A stretch of DNA of 64,000 bases, from NCBI GenBank assembly GCA_029961685.1, contig JARWKL010000013.1, forward strand, positions 23,218,922-23,282,921, in the 5' to 3' direction. Source of the DNA: Aristolochia californica. Taxonomy: Eukaryota > Streptophyta > Magnoliopsida > Piperales > Aristolochiaceae. The notes beneath the pieces were generated by a model. It ran no database searches, was not told the origin of the DNA, and saw only the letters and a list, made by a program, of their open reading frames with translations. Every line of letters starts with the position of its first letter. Within the stretch, counting starts at the first letter, position 1. Positions 10,547-21,413 of the stretch are shown here, piece after piece. The position numbers and the translations under genes were made by a program.

Positions 10547-10857
10547 TGTTGAAGAGCAGATATGGAAGAGTCATGCATGACTTTCAGAATAAGAAGTCTC
10601 ACAAAGTCAGAATTATTATGGTTGGCGGTCTCACAGAAGAGTTTCAATTAAAAGGTGTTTTTGTTGCGTTCGTCTTCTATTTATGTTCAATTGTTTAATT
10701 ATGCTTGGACTTATCTTTAAGTGTTAGACTTTGAGTGTAATTGGGACAAGGGTATTTTAATTGTAATTGGTCTTTACTACTTTTCTCTATTATAAATAGA
10801 GGGTCATGTACTCAAATTACAACAAGTTAGTGAAGTTATTTTTCTTTTCCAGAAATT
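10547..10857 (+). repeat. 3' LTR of B1
   Basis: It starts TGTTGAAGAGCAGATATGG directly after the polypurine tract. It matches the 5' LTR with scattered differences. The last bases (GAAATTAAATA) differ from the expected AAATTCAACA, so the right edge is approximate. Confidence 0.8.
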
Positions 10858-12431
10858 AAATAAATTGATTAGTAAGAATCTAGCCATATGTGCTATAAAG
10901 CATGATTGATCAATCCCTTTGGACTAACCGTTCAACCTTATCTAGGCATTGAAAAATTGTAAAATACGACCGATCATACCTATTGATTGATCGATCATAA
11001 GAAAGTAAGTTGTTGGAAGAGGGCTCCAACCCACACTACCAAAGAAGGCCCACATACCTAAGAGTATTATAAAATGGGTCACATGACCAAGGAAGGCCCA
11101 CAAGATGGGCCCAAACACATAAGAAGTATGACCCACCATGATTACCACAAGTTGGCATCCTTCACACATAAGTTGGAAGATCAAGGAGGACTCACAAAGA
11201 TAACCACAAGTTGGTTGAAAGATCAAGAAGGACTCACAAAGATAACCACGAGCTGACATTTTTATCTTATGGTCACGTCATATAAGAGTTTTAGTTTGAT
11301 TTATGTTTGTCTTTTATTTATATTGAGTTATTTAATTATGCTAAAGTTTATCCTTAAGTGTTAGAGTTTGGGTGTAATTGGGACAAAGGTAGTTTTATTG
11401 TAATTGGACTCTACTACCTTCCTCTATTATAAATAGAGGTTCATGTACTTTGATTATAATAAGTTAATGAAGTCAATGAAGTATTTCTCTTTTCCATAAA
11501 TTCAACATATGTCAATGAGGGACATAATGCATGATTGATCAAACCCATGTCATTAATTGATCGTACATGGTTTTGCACAACCAGTAGGATCAATGCATGA
11601 TTAACCATCCTAGGGGGACTAATTAATCAACTTAAATTGTCAAACTTGACTAACAAACATTGATCAATCAACCAAATGTCTGACAAAAACATAGTCGTTA
11701 CACACAATTGATCGATTGTACCTATACATTAATCGATCATTGAGTTGTCGATTTTTGCCAAATAGCCAAATAATGTCTATAAACCCCACAAAACTTGCCT
11801 CTGAGAGGTTACAGAGCATTTATTGGCAAAACTACCCTAATCCAAGCATTCAACCCTAGAATTTCCTTTCAAAGTCCTTTTGAGAGAAAAAGTGTCATCC
11901 ATCTTGCAAATCATTCATTCTTCTCAAAATCACTCCTTTCACTCATACAAGCTCCAAATTCATTTCAAATCATGCTTAAAAGTAGGAGACTTGGAGATTT
12001 GAATGGACAAGGTTGTCTCTCCATCAAACACAAAGGTTGCAAGTTTTTCTTATTTTTTTATTTTGATTTCAATTCATAGGCTTATCTAGGACTATTAATT
12101 CTAGATAGAAGAGCTTGGTAGAGCTAGAATCTAACCAAATCTCTGGGGAGATTATTGTAGTTGTGTGTTTGAGCATATATGTGGCTTAAAAGAGAGTCAA
12201 AATCTTTTTCGTGTAAATTCCAACTAATAGAGCTAATTAGTGGATTTTCCCAAGCAAGGGTTCTTAGGCGGTGAATACCAATAGGGGAACATCGACTACA
12301 AAATATCTTTTTGTAATTTGTGTGTGTTCATATTTTATCTTTCAGTTGCTTTAATTTTCAAATTATCACACTTACTTTAAAGTTGAAAAAACTCAATTAA
12401 CCCTCCTCTTGAGAAACCAACTAGGCCAATA
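10858..12431 (+). repeat. Family G LTR, copy 1, 5'-truncated
   Basis: Its 3' half matches copy 2 (15560-16107) block for block: the TATA-like CTATAAACCCC, TCTCTGGGGAGATT, TTTTCCCAAGCAAGGGTTCTT, GCGGTGAATAC, and the terminal CTTGAGAAACCAACTAGGCC. The 5' part is dense in TGATCGATCA-like motifs (10950-11000, 11530-11745). About 440 bp of the 5' end seen in copy 2 are missing, and a solo B LTR (11011-11507) is inserted. The ORF at 11795-12079 overlaps these LTR blocks and is not a gene. Confidence 0.65.
11011..11507 (+). repeat. Solo B-type LTR with target duplication
   Basis: It starts TGTTGGAAGAGGGC and ends TTTCCATAAATTCAACA. The right half matches the B1 and B2 LTRs, including CTATTATAAATAGAGG. 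It is flanked by TAAGT on the left and TATGT on the right, a 4/5 match consistent with a 5-bp target duplication. No internal region is attached. The left half, with GGCCCACA strings, resembles element A's LTR. Confidence 0.7.
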
Positions 12432-14594
12432 GCATCCACTCAAACAACCAAGTTCTAGAGAATAAGAAACTCCGAAGAAGCAATAATTTTGGCAAGCACT
12501 AGAATAGCCATAAAGTTGTTCAACAACAACACGTGGTATAAGGGCACTTTGTCCGAATGACATGAAATCAATTAGCTAGATGGCTAGAAGAGAGATAACT
12601 CTTTAAGAATTATTGGCCTAATTGTTTGAATAGCTAGTTCAAAGAAAGCTAGAAGAGATAAATGCACTAGTAAATATCTTTTTACTAAACATTAGAACAA
12701 CCAAGAAAGAGAACGGGCTCTATGAAATATCATTCAGCCATAATCTGAATGAATGGTTTCAAAAAAGTTGTGGAAGAGGATTTTGGGCTTCATTTTGGCC
12801 ACTATAGGTCCCCAATGTCTGTAAATGGGCTACCTATGAGAAAATTTAAGCACTTATATTTAATCTTAATCAAGATTTCATCGAGTTTTCAAAAGGAAAA
12901 GATCTCCTTTTTGAGCTTATGGTTTTAGTTTTTGAACATTGAGGACTCATCATTTAAGTTGTTTTCAACCCAAACAAGGATCTTGCTCGATTCCTTTGGA
13001 TTTGAGAACAACTCTTAAGGACTCCTACACTTTCAAAACATATCCAGAGTTCAATTTGGATCTTCAAAAAGATATTTTCCACTAACATGTAAGTACTTTT
13101 TGATTATTATTGTAAAATCTTTGCATCATCTTTGCTAGAATCACTCCATATTTACTTTTCAATTATTTATTCTATCTAGCAAAGGGATTTGAAGTTGCAT
13201 CTACATAGTATAGATGATTTGAGGCTGAATTTAAAAAATTCAAGTACCTTTATGCATCTACTTTGAAATCAATTAATGATTCTCTATGGAGGAAATTTGA
13301 ACTAAAGCTCTTTTACTTTGAAATCAATCTTAAAGTTTAAACCATTACTTGTGAGCTAGAATTATGTAATCAATCTCTGCATCTTGTAATTTTTAAGAGT
13401 CCCTTGATTTGACAACCAATTCCAAATTTAAATTTGAGCCTTGAATTTTAAAATCAAGTGAATTAAGGACTTATTGAGCTACTCCCACATAGATTATGCA
13501 CATAGGATCTGTCATATACTTGTGCTTGTAACTTTGTGATCAGACCATTGAGACGTATTATATGTGTGCATTAGAGTAAGCAAGCAACCCTTTCAAGTAC
13601 TCAATCAAGCCATGAGCAAGCACGACCTTCCCTTATCTCAATTTGCTGTGAAAAAACATTGTGGCTAAGGATTTGTTGTTGATAAGCCCTTAGTAGGTCT
13701 AGGCTAGAGTGCCTAGCTGGTTGTTGATAGCCCTTAGTGGGTCTAGGCTAGAGTACCTAGTTGGTTGTTGAAATCTCCTTGAGGATCTACGATGAAAAGC
13801 CTAAATTTCTTATGAAAATCCTTGGTTTGGGTCAAGCTTAGTGGGATTACTATGTTGTAATTGTGAAAGGGCGAGTTGTGTAAATTTACTATTATCCTCA
13901 ATTGAGTAGCATAAGTCTTTGTCTAGTATAATTTGATACTTGTGGTAAATTTTTTGAGATGTCATTTGACTATAGGACACAATGAAATTACTCTAAGGAG
14001 CAGACTCCTTCGGAGTGGATTAGCAATCCAAGATAGGGTTGTGAACTACAATAACAATTGAAGTGCCCTTGTGCAATGTACAAGTGTTTTTTGTACAATT
14101 TTCTTTAAAGTTTCAACTTATACTAATCTAAAAACACACCAGCTCCAAATAGTAAATTTATAAAAGACTTAGTAAAAAGGGATCAAATTTAAAATTGTGA
14201 AGACAAAACTGGGCCCACATCCCCACCCCCACCCCTATGTTATGCTTTTTGGACCTTTCATACACTATATTTTTCTCCCTTTTGAGCTTCATTCCTTTTT
14301 TTCCCTCCCTCTTTATATCAATTACTCTTATTTCTCCCCCTTTTGTCATGATAAAAATCATACTAAATCAAACACAATCATCCATTAAAAAATTTAATTC
14401 TTCTCCCCCTTAATGTTTTTCCTCACGTTAGGTAAACATATAGAAATAAGTCACAAACATTCGTACAACACAAAATCTTAACCCGCTTCTGAGGGATCTT
14501 GAGATAAAACACTATGTAGATCTTTCAAAAGTTCATTAAGCATCACAAAATGATCAAAGCTTAGCCTAAACTTAGAGTTATCGTTGGTTAGGGG
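12432..14594 (+). other. Non-coding stretch between two G LTRs, containing repeat F
   Basis: No supported ORF. A weak primer-site-like TGGTATAAGGGC occurs at about 12534. The segment about 12750-13980 matches 56393-57450 on the opposite strand (blocks such as TTATTGAGCTACTCC, AGGTCTAGGCTAG and AGCATAAGTCT). Two close copies of TAGTGGGTCTAGGCTAGAGT occur at 13690-13760. A T/C-rich part lies at 14210-14350. The stretch ends in TTAGGGG, which may be the polypurine tract for the LTR that follows. Confidence 0.45.
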
Positions 14595-16107
14595 TGTTGA
14601 CCATAGGTTGACTCCCATGTTGCTTTTGATGATAATAAAATTTAACTGAACTAACAACTTAAAAATCTATGTATTTCAGATACTTCATTTTCAACAGTAA
14701 ATGCATCTCAAGGTGTAAAGCTTCAAGCCAAACTCAAGACCCCAAGTACAATTGAAGAACGACTCTTGAAGAAGCACCCACAAGGAAGAAGACAACAAGA
14801 AGACTAGTCTTCAAGTGTAATAGGCGAAGGTCTAAACTCAGTCACTTTTGTAAGATAGTATTCTAAACTCCCTTTCCTTAAGTACATATGTGAAATTGGA
14901 CCTTTAGGTTATAATTTGCACTTAGACATGTTTAGGATCATCATAAACATCATTTAGAACATACTAGAGCACTTTGAGAAAAACATTCCCCTGGTTTAAA
15001 AGTCTACACTTTTGAATAGACATTGGAATGATCAATCAACCATTGGTAATGATCGATCATCTATAATTATGTATGCCAGAAATATAAAGCATGATAGATC
15101 AACCATAGTTGATTGATCAATCATCCAGAACATGGCGATTTCATGCTATAATGCATGAACGATCACCCCACCTTATTCATCTATCATTTCTGCCTAGGTA
15201 AGCCAATTTCTCATGGAATGATTGATCATCTCATCTGATTAATCGATCAGTCAAAACCTCGCCTGTAGGCGACTTAAAGCATGATTAATCGTAGGAAAAC
15301 ACACTAATCGATCATAGTTTTAATGCAGAGCTAGAGGGAATTTCGATTGATCAATCATCCACTAGTAATGATTGATCAAGTTTACTTTCTTGAACCAACG
15401 GTAATTTATTGATCGATCAGTCCATCGATCTATAAGTCATTATTTGATAGAAAAGTAGTCGTTATGATCAATTGATCAATCAATCATTTTTTAGTGATCG
15501 ATCAATCAAAGTATTGATTTTTTAAAAAGGGCAAATAACGGCTAGTTTGAGTTAGGGAAGCTATAAACACCTCAAGCCTTTGCTCTCTATTTTGCAAATT
15601 TTCCTTAAAAATACTTTAGAGTAAAAGATAGAGCCCCACACCTTTGAAAAATTTCATTTCTCTTTCATCAATCCTTGCATTCATATAGTCCAAGCACCTT
15701 GATCATTTCACATTGTGCTACAAAGGTTCATCGCGAACCTATTTAATTTAGATAGAAAGGCCAAGCTAGAATTAAAATCTACCAGCAATCTCTTGGGGAG
15801 ATTGGGTTTGTACAAATTGTGTATTGAGCTACACATGGCCAAAAAGAGACGGAATGTCTTTTGTAATTCCAGCTATTAGAGCTTTTGTGAGTAGTGGAAT
15901 TTTCCCAAGCAAGGGTTCTTGGGCGGTGAATACTACTAGGGGAACATCGATAATGAAAATTATTTATCCATATGGTGTGTGCATGTTATATTTATAGTGA
16001 ATTGTTTGTATGCATGAATTTTTAGTTACCAAAACTCGCTTTTAATTTGATTATCTAAATTCCCCCCTCCCCCCCTCCCCCCCCTTGAGAGGCCACCTGG
16101 GCCAACA
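14595..16107 (+). repeat. Family G LTR, copy 2 (about 1.5 kb)
   Basis: It starts TGTTGACCATAGGTTGACTCC after a G-rich tract and ends GGCCACCTGGGCCAACA, giving TG...CA ends. The middle (15015-15520) is packed with GATCGATCA, TGATTGATCA and close variants on both strands. A TATA-like CTATAAACACC occurs near 15570. Before the end there is a C-rich run (16063-16084). The start matches the minus-strand copy at 22743. Confidence 0.7.
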
Positions 16108-17014
16108 AGGGCACTTGAGGATACTCTACTTTTGGAGGTGAGCTTGCAATGGCTTTTCACTAATCAATGGTTGGTAAACGGCCTTCTAGATTTTCAACCT
16201 CCTACAGATGCTCCTTTAATCCTCGCTTTCCTAGGATGTATTAGCCTTCTTTTGGGCTACATTACTTTCTCCTTAGATACCACTTTTTCATTTACACAAC
16301 CTTTCTCTTTTTCATCTTCTTCTTTTTTTCCTTTTTCTTCTCACTATATTTTTCACGTTTTCCTTCCTCTTGGGTTCTATGTCTACTTCTTTCTCATCTA
16401 CTTCTCTTCCTCATCATTAGCTCCTTGGGAACACTTGGATCATTATCAGTGTATTCAATTTCTATATGAGTTTTGATGAACTTGACGTTTCCTCTCATAG
16501 TTATTTCCATTTAATCTAACTTATTTACTCTTTCACCTCGTCTTATCTCCATGATTTACATCAAGTGCTTGAATTAAACATTTTTCTTCTTTACCTTCCC
16601 ACAATGATCAAATTGTGTAGTTCAAATGATGAATGCTCTCAAAGTTTATCAAAATCTGTTTCATCTCCCTCATTCGTTTAATACAAAGGAGATATGAAAT
16701 GATCTTGATAGTTTCACAATCATTGAGCTTCTCCATCTTCTTAAAAAAATATCTTTTTCCTTCTAAGGATCATGTCCTTAAGGCTAGATAGATGTCATGT
16801 CTTCGGTTATATGCAAAAGCTTGAGAAGCTAGTTGAGATGCCTAAGAAATTTTTGGGTTGTTTGAGTTTAGAGGATGAGGAAGAGGGATAAGATATGGGC
16901 TTCTAGAGTTTTTTTTAGGTGGTTATGGATTTAGGGAAGAGGGTAAGATACATATTTTTTAGAGTTAGTATGAGTGGAGGTTGCTGGCCCAGGTGGCTTC
17001 TCAAGGGAGGGGGT
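16108..17014. other. Spacer without a supported gene; a G LTR tip at its right end
   Basis: The sequence is T/C-rich at 16290-16420 and gives a low-complexity ORF that is not called. 16985-17013 reads GGCCCAGGTGGCTTCTCAAG plus a G-run, the reverse complement of the G LTR terminus. It therefore faces copy 2's end (16075-16107) as an inverted repeat. Confidence 0.5.
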
Positions 17015-17389
17015 TGTGTTATGCACACAATAACATTATTATTTTAGTGTTTTCTTTAATTTACTTTATTTTATTTCAGTTTTAGGTCATAGGGGTATTT
17101 TTGGAATATTTTATTGTAAACCCTAACCGGGTGAACCCTATTTAAGGGGTAAGAGTAATGAAAAAGAAAAGCATTGAAGTATTAAGAATTAGGTTAAATC
17201 TAGCGTAAAGAGGCTTAGAGTTCTCCTCAACGAGCTCTAGGGTTTTCAAGCTTCCCTTTGGCTTGATCTTCGTTTTCGTCTTCCCCATGTCTTCCTACTA
17301 CCCCTACGGTAATGCCTGGAAGACCCGTAACCCGTGGCAGATTGCAGATCCTCCCAAAGAATCCACGTGTCAGATCCGGGACCGTACCA
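17015..17389 (+). repeat. LTR1 of the array
   Basis: 375 bp; starts TGTGTTATGCACACAATAAC, slightly different from the other three (TGTAATGTTATGCACGC). It has one copy of the 28-bp TAGGGGTATTTTTGGAATA unit. A TATA-like CCTATTTAAGGGG lies at 17128-17140. It ends GACCGTACCA. Confidence 0.9.
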
Positions 17390-17412
17390 ACTGGTATCAG
17401 AGCAGGAACACA

Positions 17413-17913
17413 ATGGGTTATTCTATATCCCAAGAAAGATGGGTTGCTATGGGTAAGGAATTGGAGGAAATACGAGCAAGGTTAGATGCTTCAATTGAAT
17501 GTTCGGCAATGGAGCCACGTGCTCCCACAGAAAAGGTCATACGACCTGAAATTTCCTGCATATGCGTAGGCATATACGTAGAAGAGGCAGCTGCTGCTTT
17601 GGACGAGCAGAAAGCCAACGGCCAGGAACTCCAGCGGCGACGACATCGGAATTTGGGGATTCCGAAATTCCAAAATTGCCTGCACCGGAAATTCCGACGG
17701 CACTCGAAATCTCTGAGCAAGAGCAGAACTTCCGATATGCCTCCAAGGGCTACGATTCGCCTCCAAGTGGTGCGATTCGCCGCCGGCGTAGCAGGCGACC
17801 CAGTCGCTTCCCTTGGGTTCGTCGGCAAACTACCCGAGAGCCCTCTGTCTCGGAAAAATTCCAAGCGGCGACGCCTCAGCGGGCTTCTCGTCGCCACCGG
17901 CGAAGCAAAATAG
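17413..17913 (+). CDS. gag-like ORF of array unit 1
   Basis: The ATG lies 10 bp after the primer site; the frame is open for 166 codons. The protein begins MGYSISQERWVAMGKELEEI, predicted helical, then turns Arg/Pro/Ser-rich. Position and start fit the N-terminus of a retroelement gag, but no zinc knuckle or protease follows, so it is at most a truncated gag. The frame also runs back through the LTR to 17263; I chose the ATG after the primer site because transcripts start in the LTR. A second, longer Arg-rich frame overlaps it (17562-18428). Whether either is translated is unknown. Confidence 0.4.
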   Translation: MGYSISQERWVAMGKELEEIRARLDASIECSAMEPRAPTEKVIRPEISCICVGIYVEEAAAALDEQKANGQELQRRRHRNLGIPKFQNCLHRKFRRHSKSLSKSRTSDMPPRATIRLQVVRFAAGVAGDPVASLGFVGKLPESPLSRKNSKRRRLSGLLVATGEAK

Positions 17914-18289
17914 TTCGTCGGCGCCATAAGCAACTTTTCCGCAAGGGATCTCGGTTCCGGGAGGCTGAGGAACGACGATTTACAAGTTTCCGAGACCCCT
18001 CTGTCTCGGAAACTATCCAGGCGGCGAAGCCTCGACGGGCTGCGATTCGCCACCGAAAATTCATGCGATTCCGTCGGTGCCGGGAGAGAGGAAGGAGACG
18101 AACGTCGCCGGTAATCGTCGGTGCCGTGAGGAACAGAACCGCCGGCCGCAGAGTTCGGGAGCCGCCGAAGGAAGAAGACGACTCCCAATTAAATTTTCCT
18201 AACTTAGGAAAATTTAATCGGCCCGGTCCGCTGAGTCGCAAGCCGGACCGGGTTCCTGAACCGGGTCAACCCAGGTTAACTCGGACCGG

Positions 18290-18340
18290 CCCCCCTCCCC
18301 CCCCCCCCCCCCCCAAAAAAAAAAAAAAAAAAAAAAAAGG
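18290..18340 (+). repeat. Poly(C)-poly(A) junction of array unit 1
   Basis: A C-run switches directly to an A-run. The same junction occurs at about 19760-19811 and 21260-21298 with different run lengths; the third has T interruptions in the C-run. The region follows the palindrome and the CCGGGTCAACCC box in each unit. Confidence 0.85.
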
Positions 18341-18453
18341 GGCAAACGGAGGGGGCGTCATAGCTTTCGCGGATGCTACTTCAGCACCGGTGAAGACGTC
18401 GGCATACAGACACTACTTCCGAGCTTGAGGACAAGCTCGTTTTCCAAGGGGGG

Positions 18454-18859
18454 TGTAATGTTATGCACGCAATAACATTATTATTTTAGTGTTTTCTTTA
18501 ATTTACTTTATTTTATTTCAGTTTTAGGTCATAGGGGTATTTTTGGAATATTTTATTTATAGGGGTATTTTTGGAATATTTTATTGTAAACCCTAACCGG
18601 GTGAACCCTATTTAAGGGGTAAGAGTAATGAAAAAGAAAAGCATTGAAGTATTAAGAATTAGGTTAAATCTAGCGTAAAGAGGCTTAGAGTTCTCCTCAA
18701 CGAGCTCTAGGGTTTTCAAGCTTCCCTTTGGCTTGATCTTCGTTTTCGTCTTCCCCATGTCTTCCTACTACCCCTACGGTAATGCCTGGAAGACCCGTAA
18801 CCCGTGGCAGATTGCAGATCCTCCCAAAGAATCCACGTGTCAGATCCGGGACCGTACCA
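18454..18859 (+). repeat. LTR2 of the array
   Basis: 406 bp; two copies of the 28-bp unit. It is shared between the first and second units as 3' LTR of one and 5' LTR of the next. Confidence 0.9.
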
Positions 18860-18882
18860 ACTGGTATCAGAGCAGGAACACA

Positions 18883-19383
18883 ATGGGTTATTCTATATCC
18901 CAAGAAAGATGGGTTGCTATGGGTAAGGAATTGGAGGAAATACGAGCAAGGTTAGATGCTTCAATTGAATGTTCGGCAATGGAGCCACGTGCTCCCACAG
19001 AAAAGGTCATACGACCTGAAATTTCCTGCATATGCGTAGGCATATACGTAGAAGAGGCAGCTGCTGCTTTGGACGAGCAGAAAGCCAACGGCCAGGAACT
19101 CCAGCGGCGACGACATCGGAATTTGGGGATTCCGAAATTCCAAAATTGCCTGCACCGGAAATTCCGACGGCACTCGAAATCTCCAAGCAAGAGCAGAACT
19201 TCCGATATGCCTCCAAGGGCAACGATTCGCCTCCAAGTGGTACGATTCGCCGCCGGCGTAGCAGGCGACCCAGTCGCTTCCCTTGGGTTCGTCGGCAAAC
19301 TACCCGAGAGCCCTCTGTCTCGGAAAAATTCCAAGCGGCGACGCCTCAGCGGGCTTCTCGTCGCCACCGGCGAAGCAAAATAG
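18883..19383 (+). CDS. gag-like ORF of array unit 2
   Basis: Same ATG context and length as unit 1 (166 codons), with few differences (for example KSPSKSRTS for KSLSKSRTS). It ends at the same TAG in AAGCAAAATAG. The overlapping Arg-rich frame runs 19032-19901. Confidence 0.4.
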   Translation: MGYSISQERWVAMGKELEEIRARLDASIECSAMEPRAPTEKVIRPEISCICVGIYVEEAAAALDEQKANGQELQRRRHRNLGIPKFQNCLHRKFRRHSKSPSKSRTSDMPPRATIRLQVVRFAAGVAGDPVASLGFVGKLPESPLSRKNSKRRRLSGLLVATGEAK

Positions 19384-19926
19384 TTCGTCGGCACCATAAG
19401 CAACTTTTCCGCAAGGGATCTCGGTTCCGGGAGGCTGAGGAACGACGATTTACAAGTTTCCGAGACCCCTCTGTCTCGGAAACTATCCAGGCGGCGAAGC
19501 CCCAACGGGCTGCAATTCGCCACCGGAAATTCATGCGATTCCGTCGGTGCCGGGAGAGAGGAAGGAGACGAACGTCGCCGGTAATCGTCGGTGCCGTGAG
19601 GAACGGAACCGCCGGCCGCAGAGTTCGGGAGCCGCCGAAGGAAGAAGACGACTCCCGATTAAATTTTCCTAACTTAGGAAAATTTAATCGGCCCGGTCCG
19701 CTGAGTCGCAAGCCGGACCGGGTTCCTGAACCGGGTCAACCCAGGTTAACTCGGACCGGCCCCCCTCCCCCCCCCCCCCCCCCAAAAAAAAAAAAAAAAA
19801 AAAAAAAAAAACGGGCAAACAGAGGGGGCATCATAGCTTTCGCGGATGCTACTTCAGCACCGGTGAAGACGTCGGCATACAGACACTACTTCCGAGCTTG
19901 AGGACAAGCTCGTTTTCCAAGGGGGG

Positions 19927-20360
19927 TGTAATGTTATGCACGCAATAACATTATTATTTTAGTGTTTTCTTTAATTTACTTTATTTTATTTCAGTTTTAG
20001 GTCATAGGGGTATTTTTGGAATATTTTATTTATAGGGGTATTTTTGGTATATTTTATTTATAGGGGTATTTTTGGAATTTTTTATTGTAAACCCTAACCG
20101 GGTGAACCCTATTTATGGGGTAAGAGTAATGAAAAAGAAAAGCATTGAAGTATTAAGAATTAGGTTAAATCTAGCGTAAAGAGGCTTAGAGTTCTCCTCA
20201 ACGAGCTCTAGGGTTTTCAAGCTTCCCTTTGGCTTGATCTTCGTTTTCGTCTTCCCCATGTCTTCCTACTACCCCTACGGTAATGCCTGGAAGACCCGTA
20301 ACCCGTGGCAGATTGCAGATCCTCCCAAAGAATCCACGTGTCAGATCCGGGACCGTACCA
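19927..20360 (+). repeat. LTR3 of the array
   Basis: 434 bp; three copies of the 28-bp unit, one with GGTATATTTT and one with GGAATTTTTT variants. Confidence 0.9.
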
Positions 20361-20383
20361 ACTGGTATCAGAGCAGGAACACA

Positions 20384-20884
20384 ATGGGTTATTCTATATC
20401 CCAAGAAAGATGGGTTGCTATGGGTAAGGAATTGGAGGAAATACGAGCACGGTTAGATGCTTCAATTGAATGTTCGGCAATGGAGCCACGTGCTCCCACA
20501 GAAAAGGTCATACGACCTGAAATTTCCTGCATATGCGTAGGCATATGCGTAGAAGAGGCAGCTGCTGCTTTGGACGAGCAGAAAGCCAACGGCCAGGAAC
20601 TCCAGCGGCGACGACATCGGAATTTGGGGATTCCGAAATTCCAAAATTGCCTGCACCGGAAATTCCGACGGCACTCGAAATCTCCGAGCAAGAGCAGAAC
20701 TTCCGATATGCCTCCAAGGGCTACGATTCGCCTCCAAGTGGTGCGATTCGCCGCCGGCGTAGCAGGCGACCCAGTCGCTTCCCTTGGGTTCGTTGGCAAA
20801 CTACCCGAGAGCCCTCTGTCTCGGAAAAATTCCAAGCGGCGACGCCTCAGCGGGCTTCTCGTCGCCACCGGCGAAGCAAAATAG
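20384..20884 (+). CDS. gag-like ORF of array unit 3
   Basis: Same length and start as units 1 and 2. It carries GICVEEAAAA where units 1 and 2 have GIYVEEAAAA. The overlapping Arg-rich frame is shorter here (20533-21204) because one A is missing in the palindrome at 21159-21188. Confidence 0.4.
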   Translation: MGYSISQERWVAMGKELEEIRARLDASIECSAMEPRAPTEKVIRPEISCICVGICVEEAAAALDEQKANGQELQRRRHRNLGIPKFQNCLHRKFRRHSKSPSKSRTSDMPPRATIRLQVVRFAAGVAGDPVASLGFVGKLPESPLSRKNSKRRRLSGLLVATGEAK

Positions 20885-21413
20885 TTCGTCGGCGCCATAA
20901 GCAACTTTTCCGCAAGGGATCTCGGTTCCGGGAGGCTGAGGAACGACGATTTACAAGTTTCCAAGACCCCTCTGTCTCGGAAACTATCCAGGCGGCGAAG
21001 CCCCGACGGGCTGCGATTCGCCACCGGAAATTCATACGATTCCGTCGGTGCCGGGAGAGAGGAAGGAGACGAACGTCGCCGGTAATCGTCGGTGCCGTGA
21101 GGAACGGAACCGCCGGCCGCAGAGTTCGGGAGCCGCCGAAGGAAGAAGACGACTCCCGATTAAATTTTCCTAACTTAGGAAATTTAATCGGCCCGGTCCG
21201 CTGAGTCGCAAGCCGGACCGGGTTCCTGAACCGGGTCAACCCAGGTTAACTCGGACTAGCCCCCCCTCCCCCCCCTCCAAAAAAAAAAAAAAAAAAAATG
21301 GGCAAACCGAGGGGGCGTCATAGCTTTCGCGGATGCTACTTCAGCACCCGTGAAGACGTCGGCATACAGACACTACTTCCGAGCTTGAGGACAAGCTCGT
21401 TTTCCAAGGGGGG

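Larger units (their letters stand above)
8431..10857 (+). mobile_element. ORF-less LTR retrotransposon B1
   Basis: A whole element: 5' LTR 8431-8741, primer site TGGTATCAGAGC at 8742-8753 (perfect match to the plant initiator-tRNA-Met site), about 1.8 kb internal, polypurine tract GCTTGAGGGGGAG ending at 10546, and 3' LTR from 10547. The internal region has only short ORFs without pol or gag signatures, so it must rely on proteins made elsewhere. A second copy, B2, lies at 32811-35320 with the same layout. No clean target duplication was found; the 3' LTR end has diverged. Confidence 0.8.

Noticed and set aside
8431..10857. B1 as a simple insertion into the copia fragment at 7690-8430
   Set aside because: The copia sequence does not continue after 10857 and no target duplication is seen; the right side is G LTR sequence.
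11795..12079. 94-codon ORF
   Set aside because: Lies in LTR family G and is not conserved as a frame in copy 2.
16132..16476. 114-codon ORF with hydrophobic Phe/Ser runs
   Set aside because: Low-complexity T/C-rich translation with no promoter, splice or domain evidence.
17418..18188. Long minus-strand ORFs in the array units (up to 256 codons)
   Set aside because: Antisense to the element's transcription direction and explained by high GC and few stops; they recur in each unit only because the DNA is duplicated.
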